Shown: positions 8,476-17,286 of the stretch, piece after piece
Layout: every line of letters begins with the position of its first letter
Position numbering within the stretch: position 1 is the stretch's first letter
Assembly (NCBI GenBank): GCA_021771695.1
Contig: JAETON010000009.1
Coordinates: 1-64,000 of the forward strand
Length of the DNA stretch: 64,000 nt
Source of the DNA: Lachnospiraceae bacterium
GTDB taxonomy: Bacteria; Bacillota; Clostridia; Lachnospirales; Lachnospiraceae
Reading direction: 5' to 3'
Position numbers and translations under genes: made by a program
Notes under the pieces: model-generated
Database searches by the model: none
The model's input: the letters and a program-made list of their open reading frames with translations, nothing else
Told to the model about the DNA's origin: nothing

Positions 8476-9090
8476 CTATCTTAAAATATAGGATTTTACA
8501 ACTCCACCAACAGGATTATAGGATAGATTTTCATCATAAAACTGGATAAACTGCTCCAATTTTGATGCGGCATATTTTTGCAAAACATCTACAGATGTTA
8601 TATGAGATAAATAATCAATTTGTTCAAATGCCCTTCGGTATAATTCTTCACCTCCGGTAAAACAACAGCCGGAATCTGCTCCAATTCGTTCAACATAATA
8701 ATCATAACCAATTTGGTGATATTCAATGCGGTATTCACCAGCCCTGATTTTGCGTCCAACGATAAAATTTACAGGATCTTCATTGGAAGGATTGGTTCCC
8801 ATTTTAATCAGTAAAGTCTGGAAAAAATTTGAATCCAGTGTATGGGTTTCGTTGAGATATTCATATATCAAATCTTCAATGTTTACTTTGGTTGAAAAAA
8901 GCCGGGCTGTATTTTGAACTAGAATCTGATTCACCCCATAAGTGACAGCAACACCATTCATAAATGGAAAAAGCTTCTGCGGATTTCTTCCGACATCTTC
9001 TACAAACTTTCCATTTTCTTTGATGGAAGCTTTGGAATCTACAACTGCGGCTAATCCATCCTTTGCTCTGAAAATAGCTGTAAATGACAT
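8476..9090 (-). CDS. Proteasome-like (Ntn-hydrolase fold) protein, candidate
   Basis: A 204-residue protein of unknown function. The N-terminus looks like a proteasome beta/HslV subunit: T4 in MSFTAIFRAKDGLAAVVDSK at the Thr1 position, then the DG-hydrophobic-D-[ST] strand with Asp18, and Lys39 in NPQKLFPFMNGVAVTYG where proteasomes have Lys33 followed by a hydrophobic strand. No propeptide precedes T4, which would need removal of only MSF. Length (about 200) fits the family. It follows the LUD-domain gene by 16 bp on the same strand, so the two are co-transcribed. Fold call is inference from motif spacing; proteolytic activity is not established. Confidence 0.55.
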   Translation of the reverse strand: MSFTAIFRAKDGLAAVVDSKASIKENGKFVEDVGRNPQKLFPFMNGVAVTYGVNQILVQNTARLFSTKVNIEDLIYEYLNETHTLDSNFFQTLLIKMGTNPSNEDPVNFIVGRKIRAGEYRIEYHQIGYDYYVERIGADSGCCFTGGEELYRRAFEQIDYLSHITSVDVLQKYAASKLEQFIQFYDENLSYNPVGGVVKSYILR

Positions 9091-9106
9091 AATTTTTCGT
9101 TCCCTT

Positions 9107-9745
9107 TTAATAGCCTAAATTTTCACCGACTAAAATAATTTTGATGCGGTCTTTCATGGCTGCACTTTGGCGGCGGGTAATTACAATCTGGCTGCAGATA
9201 CAGGTATCACCATAGCAGTCGCCGCAGCGTCCGGTCAAAGAGCATGGAGTTTTTAATCCGAGACGAATGGTATTTGGCGGAGAAGCGAAATTGCGGACAC
9301 GTGCCACACCATCCTCGATATTATTGACAACTTTATTCATACCTACAATCATAATGATATGTTTTGGACCATAAGCTAAGCAGGCAACACGATTTCCTGT
9401 TCCATCAATATTAATTAATTCTCCATCTAATGTAAGGGCATTGCTGCTCATCAGATAGTAGTCTGATAATACTGCTTTGCTGAACAGTTCCCGCTGTTCC
9501 TCATAGTTTTTGGCAATGGAACGGTCAATAACTTCATAGTCACCAGAGTCAACTGCATCTCTTAAACCAATCTCTTTGACGCTTTCGGAACCTCCCCAAG
9601 ATACAACAGAACCTTCTTCTATGTAAGATAAGGCTTGTTTTAAAGCAGCTTCTTTTGTGGCGCAGTAAACGCCTTCTATATTCCGCTTATTTAGATTTTT
9701 GATAATAGTTTCTGCTTTCAAAGCATTTGCTTTTTCTAAACTCAT
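9107..9745 (-). CDS. LUD-domain protein (LutC/YkgG-like)
   Basis: A 212-residue protein of the LUD (DUF162) family, related to the lactate-utilisation protein LutC. The GSVVSWGGSESVKEIGLRD and YLMSSNALTLDGELINIDG segments are family signatures. The C-terminal cluster TPCSLTGRCGDCYGDTC has several cysteines spaced as in family members thought to bind metal or Fe-S. Many anaerobe genomes carry such single LUD proteins away from lutAB, as here, and their substrate is unknown. First gene of a minus-strand pair with the Ntn-like gene; good AAGGGGA ribosome site. Confidence 0.88.
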   Translation of the reverse strand: MSLEKANALKAETIIKNLNKRNIEGVYCATKEAALKQALSYIEEGSVVSWGGSESVKEIGLRDAVDSGDYEVIDRSIAKNYEEQRELFSKAVLSDYYLMSSNALTLDGELINIDGTGNRVACLAYGPKHIIMIVGMNKVVNNIEDGVARVRNFASPPNTIRLGLKTPCSLTGRCGDCYGDTCICSQIVITRRQSAAMKDRIKIILVGENLGY

Positions 9746-9843
9746 AAGAATCCCCTTTCTTGATTTTCATTTTCATTTAGTATATCATGAAATTTCTGAA
9801 TGTGGTACAATGACATAGAAATTTTTTGAAAGCAGGTAGTTAT

Positions 9844-11820
9844 TTGAAGTCACTATTTATTACAGAAAAACCAAGTGTAGCGAGAGAATTTGCGGCTGCA
9901 TTGAATATAAACGCAAAGAGCAAAGATGGATATATGGAAGGAGATACGGCAGTAATTACATGGTGTGTCGGACATTTGGTTACAATGTCTTATCCGGATA
10001 AATATGATCCATCATTGAAAAAGTGGGATTTGGAAACTCTTCCGTTTATTCCAGAGACATTTCAATACGAGACGATACCATCTGTTAAAAAGCAGTTTGA
10101 TATTGTAAGTTCTCTTTTGAATCGAAAGGATGTAGATACAATTTATGTATGCACTGACTCTGGACGGGAAGGAGAGTATATTTATCGTTTAGTAGATCAA
10201 GAAGCAAAGGTAGGGAACAAAACGAAAAAAAGGGTTTGGATTGATTCTCAGACGAAGGAAGAAGTTATCCGCGGAGTGAAAGAGGCAAAAGATTTGAGTG
10301 AATATGATCATTTAGCTTCCGCTGCTTATTTGCGGGCAAAAGAAGATTATTTGATGGGAATTAATTTTTCCAGAGTGTTAACATTAAAATATGGATGGAC
10401 TTTGGGAAATTATTTAAATCAAAAGAGAAGTATGGTCGTTGCTGTCGGACGCGTCATGACTTGTGTCCTTGGCATGATCGTAAAAAGAGAACGGGAAATC
10501 CGCAGCTTTGTTCCAACTCCTTTTTACCGGGTTCTAGCCCGCCTAGACTGTCATGGATTTGAGACAGATGCAGAGTGGAAAGCAGTGAAAGGTTCCAAAT
10601 ATTTTGAATCTCCGAAATTATATAAAGAGAATGGATTTTTGGAAAAGAAAGAGGCACAGGAATTTATCCAATATTTAAAAGACGGTACCAATGGAGAAAC
10701 AGTCGTAGAGTCATCGACGAAACGCAAAGAAAAGAAAAATCCTCCATTGCTGTATAATCTTGCAGAGCTTCAAAATCAGTGTTCTAAAATGTTTAAGTTA
10801 AGTCCGGATGAAACCTTAAAAATCGTGCAGGAGTTGTATGAAAAGAAATTGGTTACATATCCAAGAACGGATGCCAGAGTTTTATCTACGGCAGTAAGTA
10901 AGGAAATCTATAAAAATATCAAAGGTTTAATGAATTATGCTCCGCTGAATTCATTTGCAGCAGCAATTCTGGAACAAAAGAAATATCAAGGATTGGCAAA
11001 AACAAAATATGTAGATGATAAAAAGATTACAGACCATTATGCCATTATTCCAACAGGACAGGCAGTAGGAAGTCTTGGGAAAATATCGCAAATGGGGCAG
11101 AAAGTATACGATGTGATTGCCAGAAGATTTTTAAGTATTTTTATGCCGCCGGCAGTTTATACAAAAATCAAACTGGTAACGAATACAAAAGGAGAATTAT
11201 TTTTTGCAAATTTTAGAGTGCTGTCAGATGCGGGATATTTAAAAGCAGCAGGAATGGGAAATCCCAAAAAAGAGGAAGCATTATCAAAAGAGCAAATAGA
11301 GATACTTTCCGCTTTGAAAAAAGGAATGAAACTTCCAGTGAAAAAGTACCTCATGAAAGATGGAACGACGACACCGCCAAAACGGTATAATTCTGGTTCT
11401 TTGATTCTTGCTATGGAAAATGCAGGACAATTGATTGAAGATGAGAATTTGCGGGAACAAATCAAAGGAAGTGGAATTGGTACCAGTGCTACTCGTGCAG
11501 AGATTGTAAAGAAATTAATTACGAACAAATACATCGCATTAAATAAAAAAACACAGATTGTAACACCGACACTTACTGGAGAGATGATTGTGAATGTAGT
11601 TCAAGCGTCCATAGGTTCTCTTTTAAATCCTGAACTTACTGCCAGTTGGGAAAAAGGATTAACTTATGTGGCAGAAGGGACAGTAACGGAAGAAGAATAT
11701 ATGCAGAAGCTGGATAAGTTCATTACCCAAAAGACCAATGTTGTAAAGCAAAATAATTTTCAATACCAGTTACGGCAGTCTTTTGACCAGATTGCACCAT
11801 ATTATAAAAAAGGGAAATAA
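9844..11820 (+). CDS. topB: DNA topoisomerase III
   Basis: A 658-residue type IA topoisomerase that relaxes negative supercoils and decatenates DNA through a 5'-phosphotyrosine intermediate. The N-terminal TOPRIM domain (SLFITEKPSVARE) has its acidic DSGREGEYIYR motif, and the catalytic tyrosine lies in VTYPRTDARVL near residue 339. No C-terminal zinc-finger array is present. The TTG at 9844 is chosen because AGCAGGT lies 6-8 nt upstream and the protein then begins like other TopB proteins; an in-frame TTG at 9826 lacks a site. A TACAAT -10-like element is at 9806. Monocistronic with a strong terminator. Confidence 0.93.
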   Translation: MKSLFITEKPSVAREFAAALNINAKSKDGYMEGDTAVITWCVGHLVTMSYPDKYDPSLKKWDLETLPFIPETFQYETIPSVKKQFDIVSSLLNRKDVDTIYVCTDSGREGEYIYRLVDQEAKVGNKTKKRVWIDSQTKEEVIRGVKEAKDLSEYDHLASAAYLRAKEDYLMGINFSRVLTLKYGWTLGNYLNQKRSMVVAVGRVMTCVLGMIVKREREIRSFVPTPFYRVLARLDCHGFETDAEWKAVKGSKYFESPKLYKENGFLEKKEAQEFIQYLKDGTNGETVVESSTKRKEKKNPPLLYNLAELQNQCSKMFKLSPDETLKIVQELYEKKLVTYPRTDARVLSTAVSKEIYKNIKGLMNYAPLNSFAAAILEQKKYQGLAKTKYVDDKKITDHYAIIPTGQAVGSLGKISQMGQKVYDVIARRFLSIFMPPAVYTKIKLVTNTKGELFFANFRVLSDAGYLKAAGMGNPKKEEALSKEQIEILSALKKGMKLPVKKYLMKDGTTTPPKRYNSGSLILAMENAGQLIEDENLREQIKGSGIGTSATRAEIVKKLITNKYIALNKKTQIVTPTLTGEMIVNVVQASIGSLLNPELTASWEKGLTYVAEGTVTEEEYMQKLDKFITQKTNVVKQNNFQYQLRQSFDQIAPYYKKGK

Positions 11821-11833
11821 AGAGACCGGTAAG

Positions 11834-11870
11834 AGAACAACCATAGAAAGACACTATGGTTGTTCTTTTA
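11834..11870 (+). terminator. Terminator after topB
   Basis: A perfect 13-bp stem AGAACAACCATAG / CTATGGTTGTTCT with a 7-nt loop and following T-run. Confidence 0.9.
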
Positions 11871-11877
11871 AATTTAG

Positions 11878-11905
11878 GCATATTTTTTCCCATTTCCCAT
11901 ATATT
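11878..11905 (+). promoter_or_regulatory. Sigma-E-like promoter of the spoIIIA operon
   Basis: GCATATT (11878-11884), 13-bp spacer, CATATATT (11898-11905), 27 bp before the spoIIIAA start. This resembles the B. subtilis sigma-E consensus (KMATATT / CATACANT); spoIIIA is a known sigma-E operon in the mother cell. Inference by eye. Confidence 0.45.
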
Positions 11906-11932
11906 TGATTATACAGATATTTGGAGGTGTTT

Positions 11933-12865
11933 ATGAAAGAAGGCTATGAGGTTTTTCAGATACTTCCGCTGAAAATCAGAGATATGATAACAAACAGCCG
12001 ACTGGATTTTGCAATTTTACAAGAAATCAGGTTAAGAACCGGACAACCGGTAATTCTTCGATATGGAAGCAGAGAATATTTTTTATCAGAACATCAAGGG
12101 CTGACTGTAAAAAAAGAGAATGTTCATATTTTTACAAAGGAAGAATTAAGACAAGCACTGGAGTATATCAGCAGCTATTCTTTATATGCTTATGAAGAAC
12201 AAATGAAGCAGGGATATATTACCATCCGAGGAGGCCACAGGGTAGGATTGTCAGGAACTGTAGTTATGGAAAAAGATAAAATCAAATCCATGAAGCATAT
12301 TTCTTGTTTAAATATTCGTGTGGCACATCAAGTAAAGGGATGTGCTGCAGGCATTTATAAAAAATGCTCCATAGAGGGGAAAATGATGCCGACTTTGATT
12401 ATTTCACCGCCGGGATGCGGTAAAACGACATTATTAAGAGATTTAATTCGGATTATATCCAATCATGGACAAACTGTAGGAGTTGCGGATGAACGAAGTG
12501 AGGTCGGTGCAGCTTATTTGGGAGTTCCTCAAAATGATCTGGGAATCCGGACAGATTTGATGGATGGATGTAAAAAAGATGAGGGAATGAATATGCTCAT
12601 CCGTTCGATGGCACCGGAAGTGATTGCAGTGGATGAAGTTGGAAGCAGGGAAGATGTCGATGCATTATTTTTTTGTGCTTACAGAGGATGTACAATGCTG
12701 GCTACCGCCCATGGAAAAAGCAGAGATTCCATTTTAAAAAATCCATATATGAAAGAGGTGGCACAAAAGAAAATGTTTCAACGCTACGTCTTATTAGACA
12801 GTACAGGAAAACCGGGAAGTGTGAAAAAAATTTTAGATGAAAACGGAGTAGAACTATATGATTAA
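11933..12865 (+). CDS. spoIIIAA: Stage III sporulation protein AA, engulfment-complex ATPase
   Basis: A 310-residue secretion-type ATPase that powers the SpoIIIA-SpoIIQ channel between mother cell and forespore. Walker A is PPGCGKTTLLR near 158-168; VIAVDEVGSREDVDA supplies Walker B, and ATAHGKSRDSI follows. The ATG at 11933 has GGAGGT upstream; an in-frame TTG at 11921 is part of that site. First gene of the complete eight-gene spoIIIA operon, overlapping spoIIIAB by 8 bp. Confidence 0.95.
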   Translation: MKEGYEVFQILPLKIRDMITNSRLDFAILQEIRLRTGQPVILRYGSREYFLSEHQGLTVKKENVHIFTKEELRQALEYISSYSLYAYEEQMKQGYITIRGGHRVGLSGTVVMEKDKIKSMKHISCLNIRVAHQVKGCAAGIYKKCSIEGKMMPTLIISPPGCGKTTLLRDLIRIISNHGQTVGVADERSEVGAAYLGVPQNDLGIRTDLMDGCKKDEGMNMLIRSMAPEVIAVDEVGSREDVDALFFCAYRGCTMLATAHGKSRDSILKNPYMKEVAQKKMFQRYVLLDSTGKPGSVKKILDENGVELYD

Positions 12866-13376
12866 AGGGTTAGGTGTTATGGTTGTCATTTTTGCCGGGG
12901 TTTGTTTTGGATTTTCCAAGGCAGCAAAGGAACAAAAAAAACTGGAACAAGGAATTTCTCTAAAAAGAATGCTTTATCTGCTGCAAGGAGAAATTCGATA
13001 TGGATTTACACCTTTGCCGGAAGCTATTGCAATAATCGCAGGGAAAACAACGAAGGAGATTCAGCCGTTTCTTTTGGAGGTTTCCAAACAGCTGGAAAGT
13101 TATTCGGAAGAATCTTTTGCATCTGTTTGGCAAAAAACATTGGATGAAAAACTTCGGCCTCAGATAATGGAAGAAAAGTTTTTAGAACCGATTTTATCTA
13201 TGGGGGAAACCATTGGATATTTGGATAAAGAGATGCAGGAGAAAACGATAAATTTTGCAATTGAACAGGTGGAAGATGAAATTTTTCAAATGAAGGATCA
13301 AGTGATTAAGAACTGTAAAATGTATCGTTCACTTGGATTATCTTTCAGTCTGCTGATTGTGATTATTTTAATATAG
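12858..13376 (+). CDS. spoIIIAB: Stage III sporulation protein AB
   Basis: A 172-residue membrane protein of the SpoIIIA complex, related to GspF-type platform proteins. Hydrophobic helices lie at both ends (about 4-20 and 153-172), with a mostly helical soluble part between (KRMLYLLQGEIRYGFTPLPE is a typical family segment). It overlaps spoIIIAA and is followed 12 bp later by spoIIIAC. Required in the mother cell for late sigma-G activity in relatives. Confidence 0.92.
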   Translation: MIKGLGVMVVIFAGVCFGFSKAAKEQKKLEQGISLKRMLYLLQGEIRYGFTPLPEAIAIIAGKTTKEIQPFLLEVSKQLESYSEESFASVWQKTLDEKLRPQIMEEKFLEPILSMGETIGYLDKEMQEKTINFAIEQVEDEIFQMKDQVIKNCKMYRSLGLSFSLLIVIILI

Positions 13377-13388
13377 GGAGGTCGATGA

Positions 13389-13586
13389 ATGAGTGTAAAT
13401 ATTATTTTTCGGATTGCGGCAGTAGGAATTTTAGTTACGATTTTAGTGCAGGTATTAAAGCATTCCGGACGGGAAGAACAGGCATTTCTTCTGACATTGG
13501 CAGGGTTAATTCTTGTTTTGTCTTGGGTAATTCCGTACATATATGATTTGTTTGAAAGCGTGCAGACACTTTTTACGATCTCTTAA
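13389..13586 (+). CDS. spoIIIAC: Stage III sporulation protein AC
   Basis: A 65-residue protein with two transmembrane helices (about 4-22 and 32-50), the normal size for SpoIIIAC. Contains the family segment RIAAVGILVTILVQVLKHSG. Part of the spoIIIA operon, with AGGGAGGT upstream of the ATG. Confidence 0.92.
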   Translation: MSVNIIFRIAAVGILVTILVQVLKHSGREEQAFLLTLAGLILVLSWVIPYIYDLFESVQTLFTIS

Positions 13587-13602
13587 AGATGGGGGTGGGA
13601 AT

Positions 13603-13992
13603 ATGATACAAGCGGCGTTATTTGGAATTATTGCCAGTATGACAGCCATGAAAATAAAATCAATCCGTCCGGAAATCGGACTTGTGATTGGTGTAGTATC
13701 CAGCTTCATACTGGCAGCGTACGGTTTGAAAGAAATGAAACAGGTATTGGATGTTTTTGAAACCATTCGGTCTTATTCAGGAATTCCGAAAAGTTATTTT
13801 CAAATTTTATTGAAACTTATTGGAATTTCATTTTTATGTGAATTCACCTCGAATATATGCAAAGATTCCGGACAGGCAGCCATTGGGAAACAAATTGAAT
13901 TTGCAGGAAAACTTTCAATTCTGGTGGTCAGTATTCCGATTTTTCAGACTTTGCTGGAAACAGTACAGAAGTTAATGGGAAGTGGGACATGA
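13603..13992 (+). CDS. spoIIIAD: Stage III sporulation protein AD
   Basis: A 129-residue integral membrane protein of the SpoIIIA channel, with about four hydrophobic segments. The ATG at 13603 (MIQAALFGIIASMTAMKI) is preceded by GGGGGTGGG; a longer reading frame from 13543 would overlap spoIIIAC and is not needed. Its stop overlaps the start of spoIIIAE by 4 bp, showing translational coupling. Confidence 0.92.
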   Translation: MIQAALFGIIASMTAMKIKSIRPEIGLVIGVVSSFILAAYGLKEMKQVLDVFETIRSYSGIPKSYFQILLKLIGISFLCEFTSNICKDSGQAAIGKQIEFAGKLSILVVSIPIFQTLLETVQKLMGSGT

Positions 13993-15110
13993 AGAAAATC
14001 CTAGTTTGTTTCTGCCTTTCTTTCGGGGTGCTGATGCAGATTCCGGTTTATGGGAGTCAAGATGATTTGGATACAGAGTCTCTTCAAAAGGTGGAAACTG
14101 TTTTGGAGGAACAAGAAGCAGATATTTCTTACACGGAAATTGTAAAACAATTGATGAAAGGAAATGTAAAAAATGTATTGAAGATTTTATGGGAAAAACT
14201 GACAACGGAAATGTTTTCTGCTTTTGTCATCAACCGCAGATTTTTGAAACAAATCATCATTGTTGCATTGATTGCGGCTGTATTTAAAAATTTATCGGAT
14301 GCTTTTTTTCAAGGAAGTGCAGGAAATACAGCATTTTATGTAACCTATGTGATATTAATAGGATTTATGGCAGATTCCTTTTACTTTTTGAATCAGGCAG
14401 CACAAAATCTGGTGAATTTAATGCTGGATTATATGAAAGGTATGGTGACCGCATATTCTATTGCAGTGGTATCCACCACAGGAATTTCTACTTCTACAGC
14501 TGTCTATGAATTTTATTTGATGCTGATTTATGGAATGTCGATGATGGCAAATTCGGTAATACTGCCAGTGATTAAAATTATATTTATTCTTCGGATTGTC
14601 AATCATATTTCTGAAGAAGAACATTTCTCAAGATTATGCCAGACGTTAGAACGGGCGGTACGGATTGCATTAAAAGGGTTTTTATCCATTGTACTTGGAG
14701 TTCAATTGATTCAGTCTATGATTCTTCCGGCGGTAGATTCTTTAAAAAATACTGCCTTGCAAAAAGGAATATCTGTGATTCCCGGTATTGGAAATGGAAT
14801 GAATTCAGTGATGACAACGATTCTTGGATCAGCGGTAGTGATTAAAAATAGTGTTGGAGCAGCAGGAATTCTTATTTTAATTGTGCTGGTCATACCACCG
14901 CTGCTCCAGATTTCTGCAGTCGTTTTGTCATATATTGGTGCAGGAATTTTATTACAGCCTATTTCAGATAAGAGAATTACAGGTGCCATGGATGCAGTGA
15001 TTCAAAGCGGAAAACTAATGCTCCAAATGATTGTAACTATGACGATGCTGTTTGTATTATCTATTGCAATTATTGCATTTTCAACAAATGTTAATTATTA
15101 TGCCGGATAA
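13989..15110 (+). CDS. spoIIIAE: Stage III sporulation protein AE
   Basis: A 373-residue polytopic membrane protein of the SpoIIIA complex. A signal-like N-terminus (about 1-22, ending PVYGSQ) is followed by an acidic extracytoplasmic stretch and about seven membrane helices. Family segments include VVSTTGISTSTAVYEFY and PGIGNGMNSVMTTILGSAVV. Length matches relatives. Central gene of the operon. Confidence 0.94.
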   Translation: MKKILVCFCLSFGVLMQIPVYGSQDDLDTESLQKVETVLEEQEADISYTEIVKQLMKGNVKNVLKILWEKLTTEMFSAFVINRRFLKQIIIVALIAAVFKNLSDAFFQGSAGNTAFYVTYVILIGFMADSFYFLNQAAQNLVNLMLDYMKGMVTAYSIAVVSTTGISTSTAVYEFYLMLIYGMSMMANSVILPVIKIIFILRIVNHISEEEHFSRLCQTLERAVRIALKGFLSIVLGVQLIQSMILPAVDSLKNTALQKGISVIPGIGNGMNSVMTTILGSAVVIKNSVGAAGILILIVLVIPPLLQISAVVLSYIGAGILLQPISDKRITGAMDAVIQSGKLMLQMIVTMTMLFVLSIAIIAFSTNVNYYAG

Positions 15111-15127
15111 AGAAAGAGGGAATTGTG

Positions 15128-15574
15128 ATGGAAATAGTGAAATCAATTATTTTCTTTTTAATTTTATCAACGCTGGTCAGTCAATTGATTGATGGGACAA
15201 ACTATAAGCCTTATGTAAATTTGGTGATTGGATTTATGCTTTTGTCTTTTATGATACAGCCGATTCTTTCATTGACCGGAAATAAGGAAATATTACAGGA
15301 TACTTTTGTAAAAATATCGAGTGATACAGAAAAAATATCTTTTCAAGATAAGGCACAGGAGGTGAAAGAAGAACAGATGCAAAAAGAAATTCAGACGGTT
15401 TTAGAAAAAAATAAAATAGAAGTTCTGGATATTGATTTAGAATTGGACGCAAAGGGAAACCTTTTTTCGGCAGATATCGAAGTTTCAGATGCAAAAAAGA
15501 AGGAAAAGCAGATAAAAACCATACTTTCAAGATTCTATAATGTGAAGAGTTCTAATATAAATATAAGTGAGTAG
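15128..15574 (+). CDS. spoIIIAF: Stage III sporulation protein AF
   Basis: A 148-residue protein with two N-terminal membrane helices (about 5-22 and 32-50) and a soluble C-terminal domain of the ring-building-motif type, as in SpoIIIAF. The ATG at 15128 follows GAGGG by 7 nt; the GTG one codon earlier is possible but less well spaced. It lies between spoIIIAE and spoIIIAG. Confidence 0.9.
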   Translation: MEIVKSIIFFLILSTLVSQLIDGTNYKPYVNLVIGFMLLSFMIQPILSLTGNKEILQDTFVKISSDTEKISFQDKAQEVKEEQMQKEIQTVLEKNKIEVLDIDLELDAKGNLFSADIEVSDAKKKEKQIKTILSRFYNVKSSNINISE

Positions 15575-15581
15575 AGGGAAT

Positions 15582-16121
15582 ATGATAGATAAGAAAAAAC
15601 TGCAAAATCTCATAGAAACTATAGGAACTAAAAAAATACTGCTTTTGTTTGCATTGGGGATCTGTCTTTTGGTGTTTAGTTTTCCTTCGCCGGAAAAAAA
15701 ACAAGAAAAACAGACGACACAAGAAGAGAAGGAAAGCAGCACGACAGATGATTATGTAAAAAAGCAGGAAAAACGACTGGTAAAAGCACTAAGCAAAGTA
15801 GAAGGTGTTGGAAAGGTCAGAGTTATGATTACTGTAAAATCTTCCAAAGAGGCTGTTGTGAACAAAGACAGTCCTTATGAGGAAAGTACGGGAGAAAAGG
15901 AAAAAACAGTGAAGGAGGGAGAAGAAACCATACTGGTGGAAGAGGATGGGAAAAAAGTTCCTTATGTGGTAAAAGAAGTTGAACCAGAGGTAGAAGGTGT
16001 TGTTGTTGTCGCACAGGGAGGCGGAAGTGACATCGTAAATCAGAATATTGTAGATGCAGTATCCGTTTTATTTCATATTTCATCTTATAAAGTAAAAGTC
16101 TTAAAAATGGGGGATTCATAA
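15582..16121 (+). CDS. spoIIIAG: Stage III sporulation protein AG
   Basis: A 179-residue single-pass protein. A transmembrane helix (about 18-36) is followed by a charged Lys/Glu/Thr-rich linker and a C-terminal ring-building domain (SKVEGVGKVRVMITVKSS ... VEGVVVVAQGG). In relatives SpoIIIAG forms the large ring in the intermembrane space. The ATG at 15582 has GAGGG only 3 nt upstream; a GTG at 15567 overlapping spoIIIAF is an alternative start. Confidence 0.9.
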   Translation: MIDKKKLQNLIETIGTKKILLLFALGICLLVFSFPSPEKKQEKQTTQEEKESSTTDDYVKKQEKRLVKALSKVEGVGKVRVMITVKSSKEAVVNKDSPYEESTGEKEKTVKEGEETILVEEDGKKVPYVVKEVEPEVEGVVVVAQGGGSDIVNQNIVDAVSVLFHISSYKVKVLKMGDS

Positions 16122-16687
16122 TGAAGAAATTATTTAAGAAAAATCAAATGATTATTACGACTCTGGCGGTGATTATTGCAGCAGCCGGATATGTAAATTA
16201 CAGTGGAAAATATGAGTCAGCTTCAAAAACTAAGACAAAGACCGTAGCGAATACTGCGAAAGAAACGGCAGGACAGGTGAAAGATGATATTACTGATGTG
16301 GGAGAAGCAGTTCTTACCAATGCACAGGTCAGTAACTATGTGGCGAAAGCAAAACTTGAAAGAGAACAAACCCACAGTAAGGCAAAAGATACATTGGAAG
16401 AAATTATCAATGACAAAACAGTAAAAGACAGTGTAAAGCAGGATGCAGTGGATAAACTATCTTCTCTGGCTGAACAGATGGAGATGGAAACTGCAGCAGA
16501 AAACCTGCTGGGAGCGAAAGGATTTTTAAATTCCATTGTAACCATCAGTAACAATAATGTAGATGTACTGGTAAATAAAAAAGATTTGTCCAAAGTGGAA
16601 AGAAGCCAGATTGAAGACATCGTTGTCAGAAAGACAGGATGTCAGTTGGATGATATTGTAATTACATCCATTAAGACAGAAGATTAG
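16121..16687 (+). CDS. spoIIIAH: Stage III sporulation protein AH
   Basis: A 188-residue protein: one N-terminal membrane helix (about 9-27), a long helical region, and a C-terminal ring-building (YscJ/FliF-like) domain (ENLLGAKGFLNSIVTI ... VVRKTGCQLDDIVI). In relatives its ectodomain binds SpoIIQ across the intermembrane space. The ATG overlaps the spoIIIAG stop by 1 bp. Last gene of the operon; no clear terminator is visible in the 100-bp gap after it. Confidence 0.94.
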   Translation: MKKLFKKNQMIITTLAVIIAAAGYVNYSGKYESASKTKTKTVANTAKETAGQVKDDITDVGEAVLTNAQVSNYVAKAKLEREQTHSKAKDTLEEIINDKTVKDSVKQDAVDKLSSLAEQMEMETAAENLLGAKGFLNSIVTISNNNVDVLVNKKDLSKVERSQIEDIVVRKTGCQLDDIVITSIKTED

Positions 16688-16748
16688 GAATAAAAATCAT
16701 TTCTTTCATAAAAATGTTTATAAGATGCAGACAATACATAAAATAAGT

Positions 16749-16777
16749 TTGAATAAGAAATACATTTTTGATATAAT
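16749..16777 (+). promoter_or_regulatory. Promoter of the Asp23-nusB-xseA unit
   Basis: TTGAAT (16749-16754), 17-bp spacer, TATAAT (16772-16777), 36 bp before the Asp23-family gene. Confidence 0.6.
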
Positions 16778-16813
16778 CAGTTATATAGTATGGGAAAGTA
16801 CAGGAGGCTTTTT

Positions 16814-17188
16814 ATGGAAAATAAAAGTAGTTATAAGATAAACGAGCAGGGAATGCTTGGAGAAGTAAAAATTGCAGATGATGTAATTGCCATTATTGCA
16901 GGACTGGCAGCTACAGAGGTTACCGGCGTTGCAAGAATGTGCGGAAATATTACCAATGAGCTTGTCAGCAAACTTGGTATGAAAAAGTTATCGAAGGGTG
17001 TCCGTGTAGCTGTTGAGGATAATCTCGTGAATGTCGATCTTGCACTGGAACTGGATTATGGTGTAAGTATTCCGGCAATATCTGAAAAAGTACAGGATCG
17101 TGTAAAGACAGCAATTGAGAATATGACAGGTTTGAAAGTCAGTGAGGTAAATGTACGCGTTGCAGGAGTCGCATTGGAAGAAGAATAG
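16814..17188 (+). CDS. Asp23/Gls24 family protein (YqhY-like)
   Basis: A 124-residue soluble protein of the Asp23/Gls24 family. The AIIAGLAATEVTGVARMCGN and SEVNVRVAGVALEEE segments are typical. Relatives upstream of nusB (YqhY) are linked to control of acetyl-CoA carboxylase and fatty-acid supply in Bacillus; here accB/accC are not adjacent. The ATG at 16814 has AGGAGG at 7 nt; an in-frame ATG at 16790 lacks a site. Followed by a weak hairpin and nusB. Confidence 0.9.
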   Translation: MENKSSYKINEQGMLGEVKIADDVIAIIAGLAATEVTGVARMCGNITNELVSKLGMKKLSKGVRVAVEDNLVNVDLALELDYGVSIPAISEKVQDRVKTAIENMTGLKVSEVNVRVAGVALEEE

Positions 17189-17235
17189 GACGCTTTTCGA
17201 TGATAGACAGATATGCAGTTTAGGAAAGTAATGAC

Positions 17236-17263
17236 AGACGGGACTGTTGGTTCAGTTCCGTCT
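17236..17263 (+). terminator. Hairpin between Asp23-family gene and nusB
   Basis: AGACGGGACT / AGTTCCGTCT (10 bp with one G-U pair, 8-nt loop) followed by only TTTG. Possibly a partial terminator or attenuator within the operon. Confidence 0.4.
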
Positions 17264-17286
17264 TTGTATCGCAGAAAGGAAATCAA

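Noticed and set aside
11157..11534. 125-codon minus-strand open frame inside topB
   Set aside because: Overlaps conserved topB core sequence; no promoter, ribosome site or recognisable domain.
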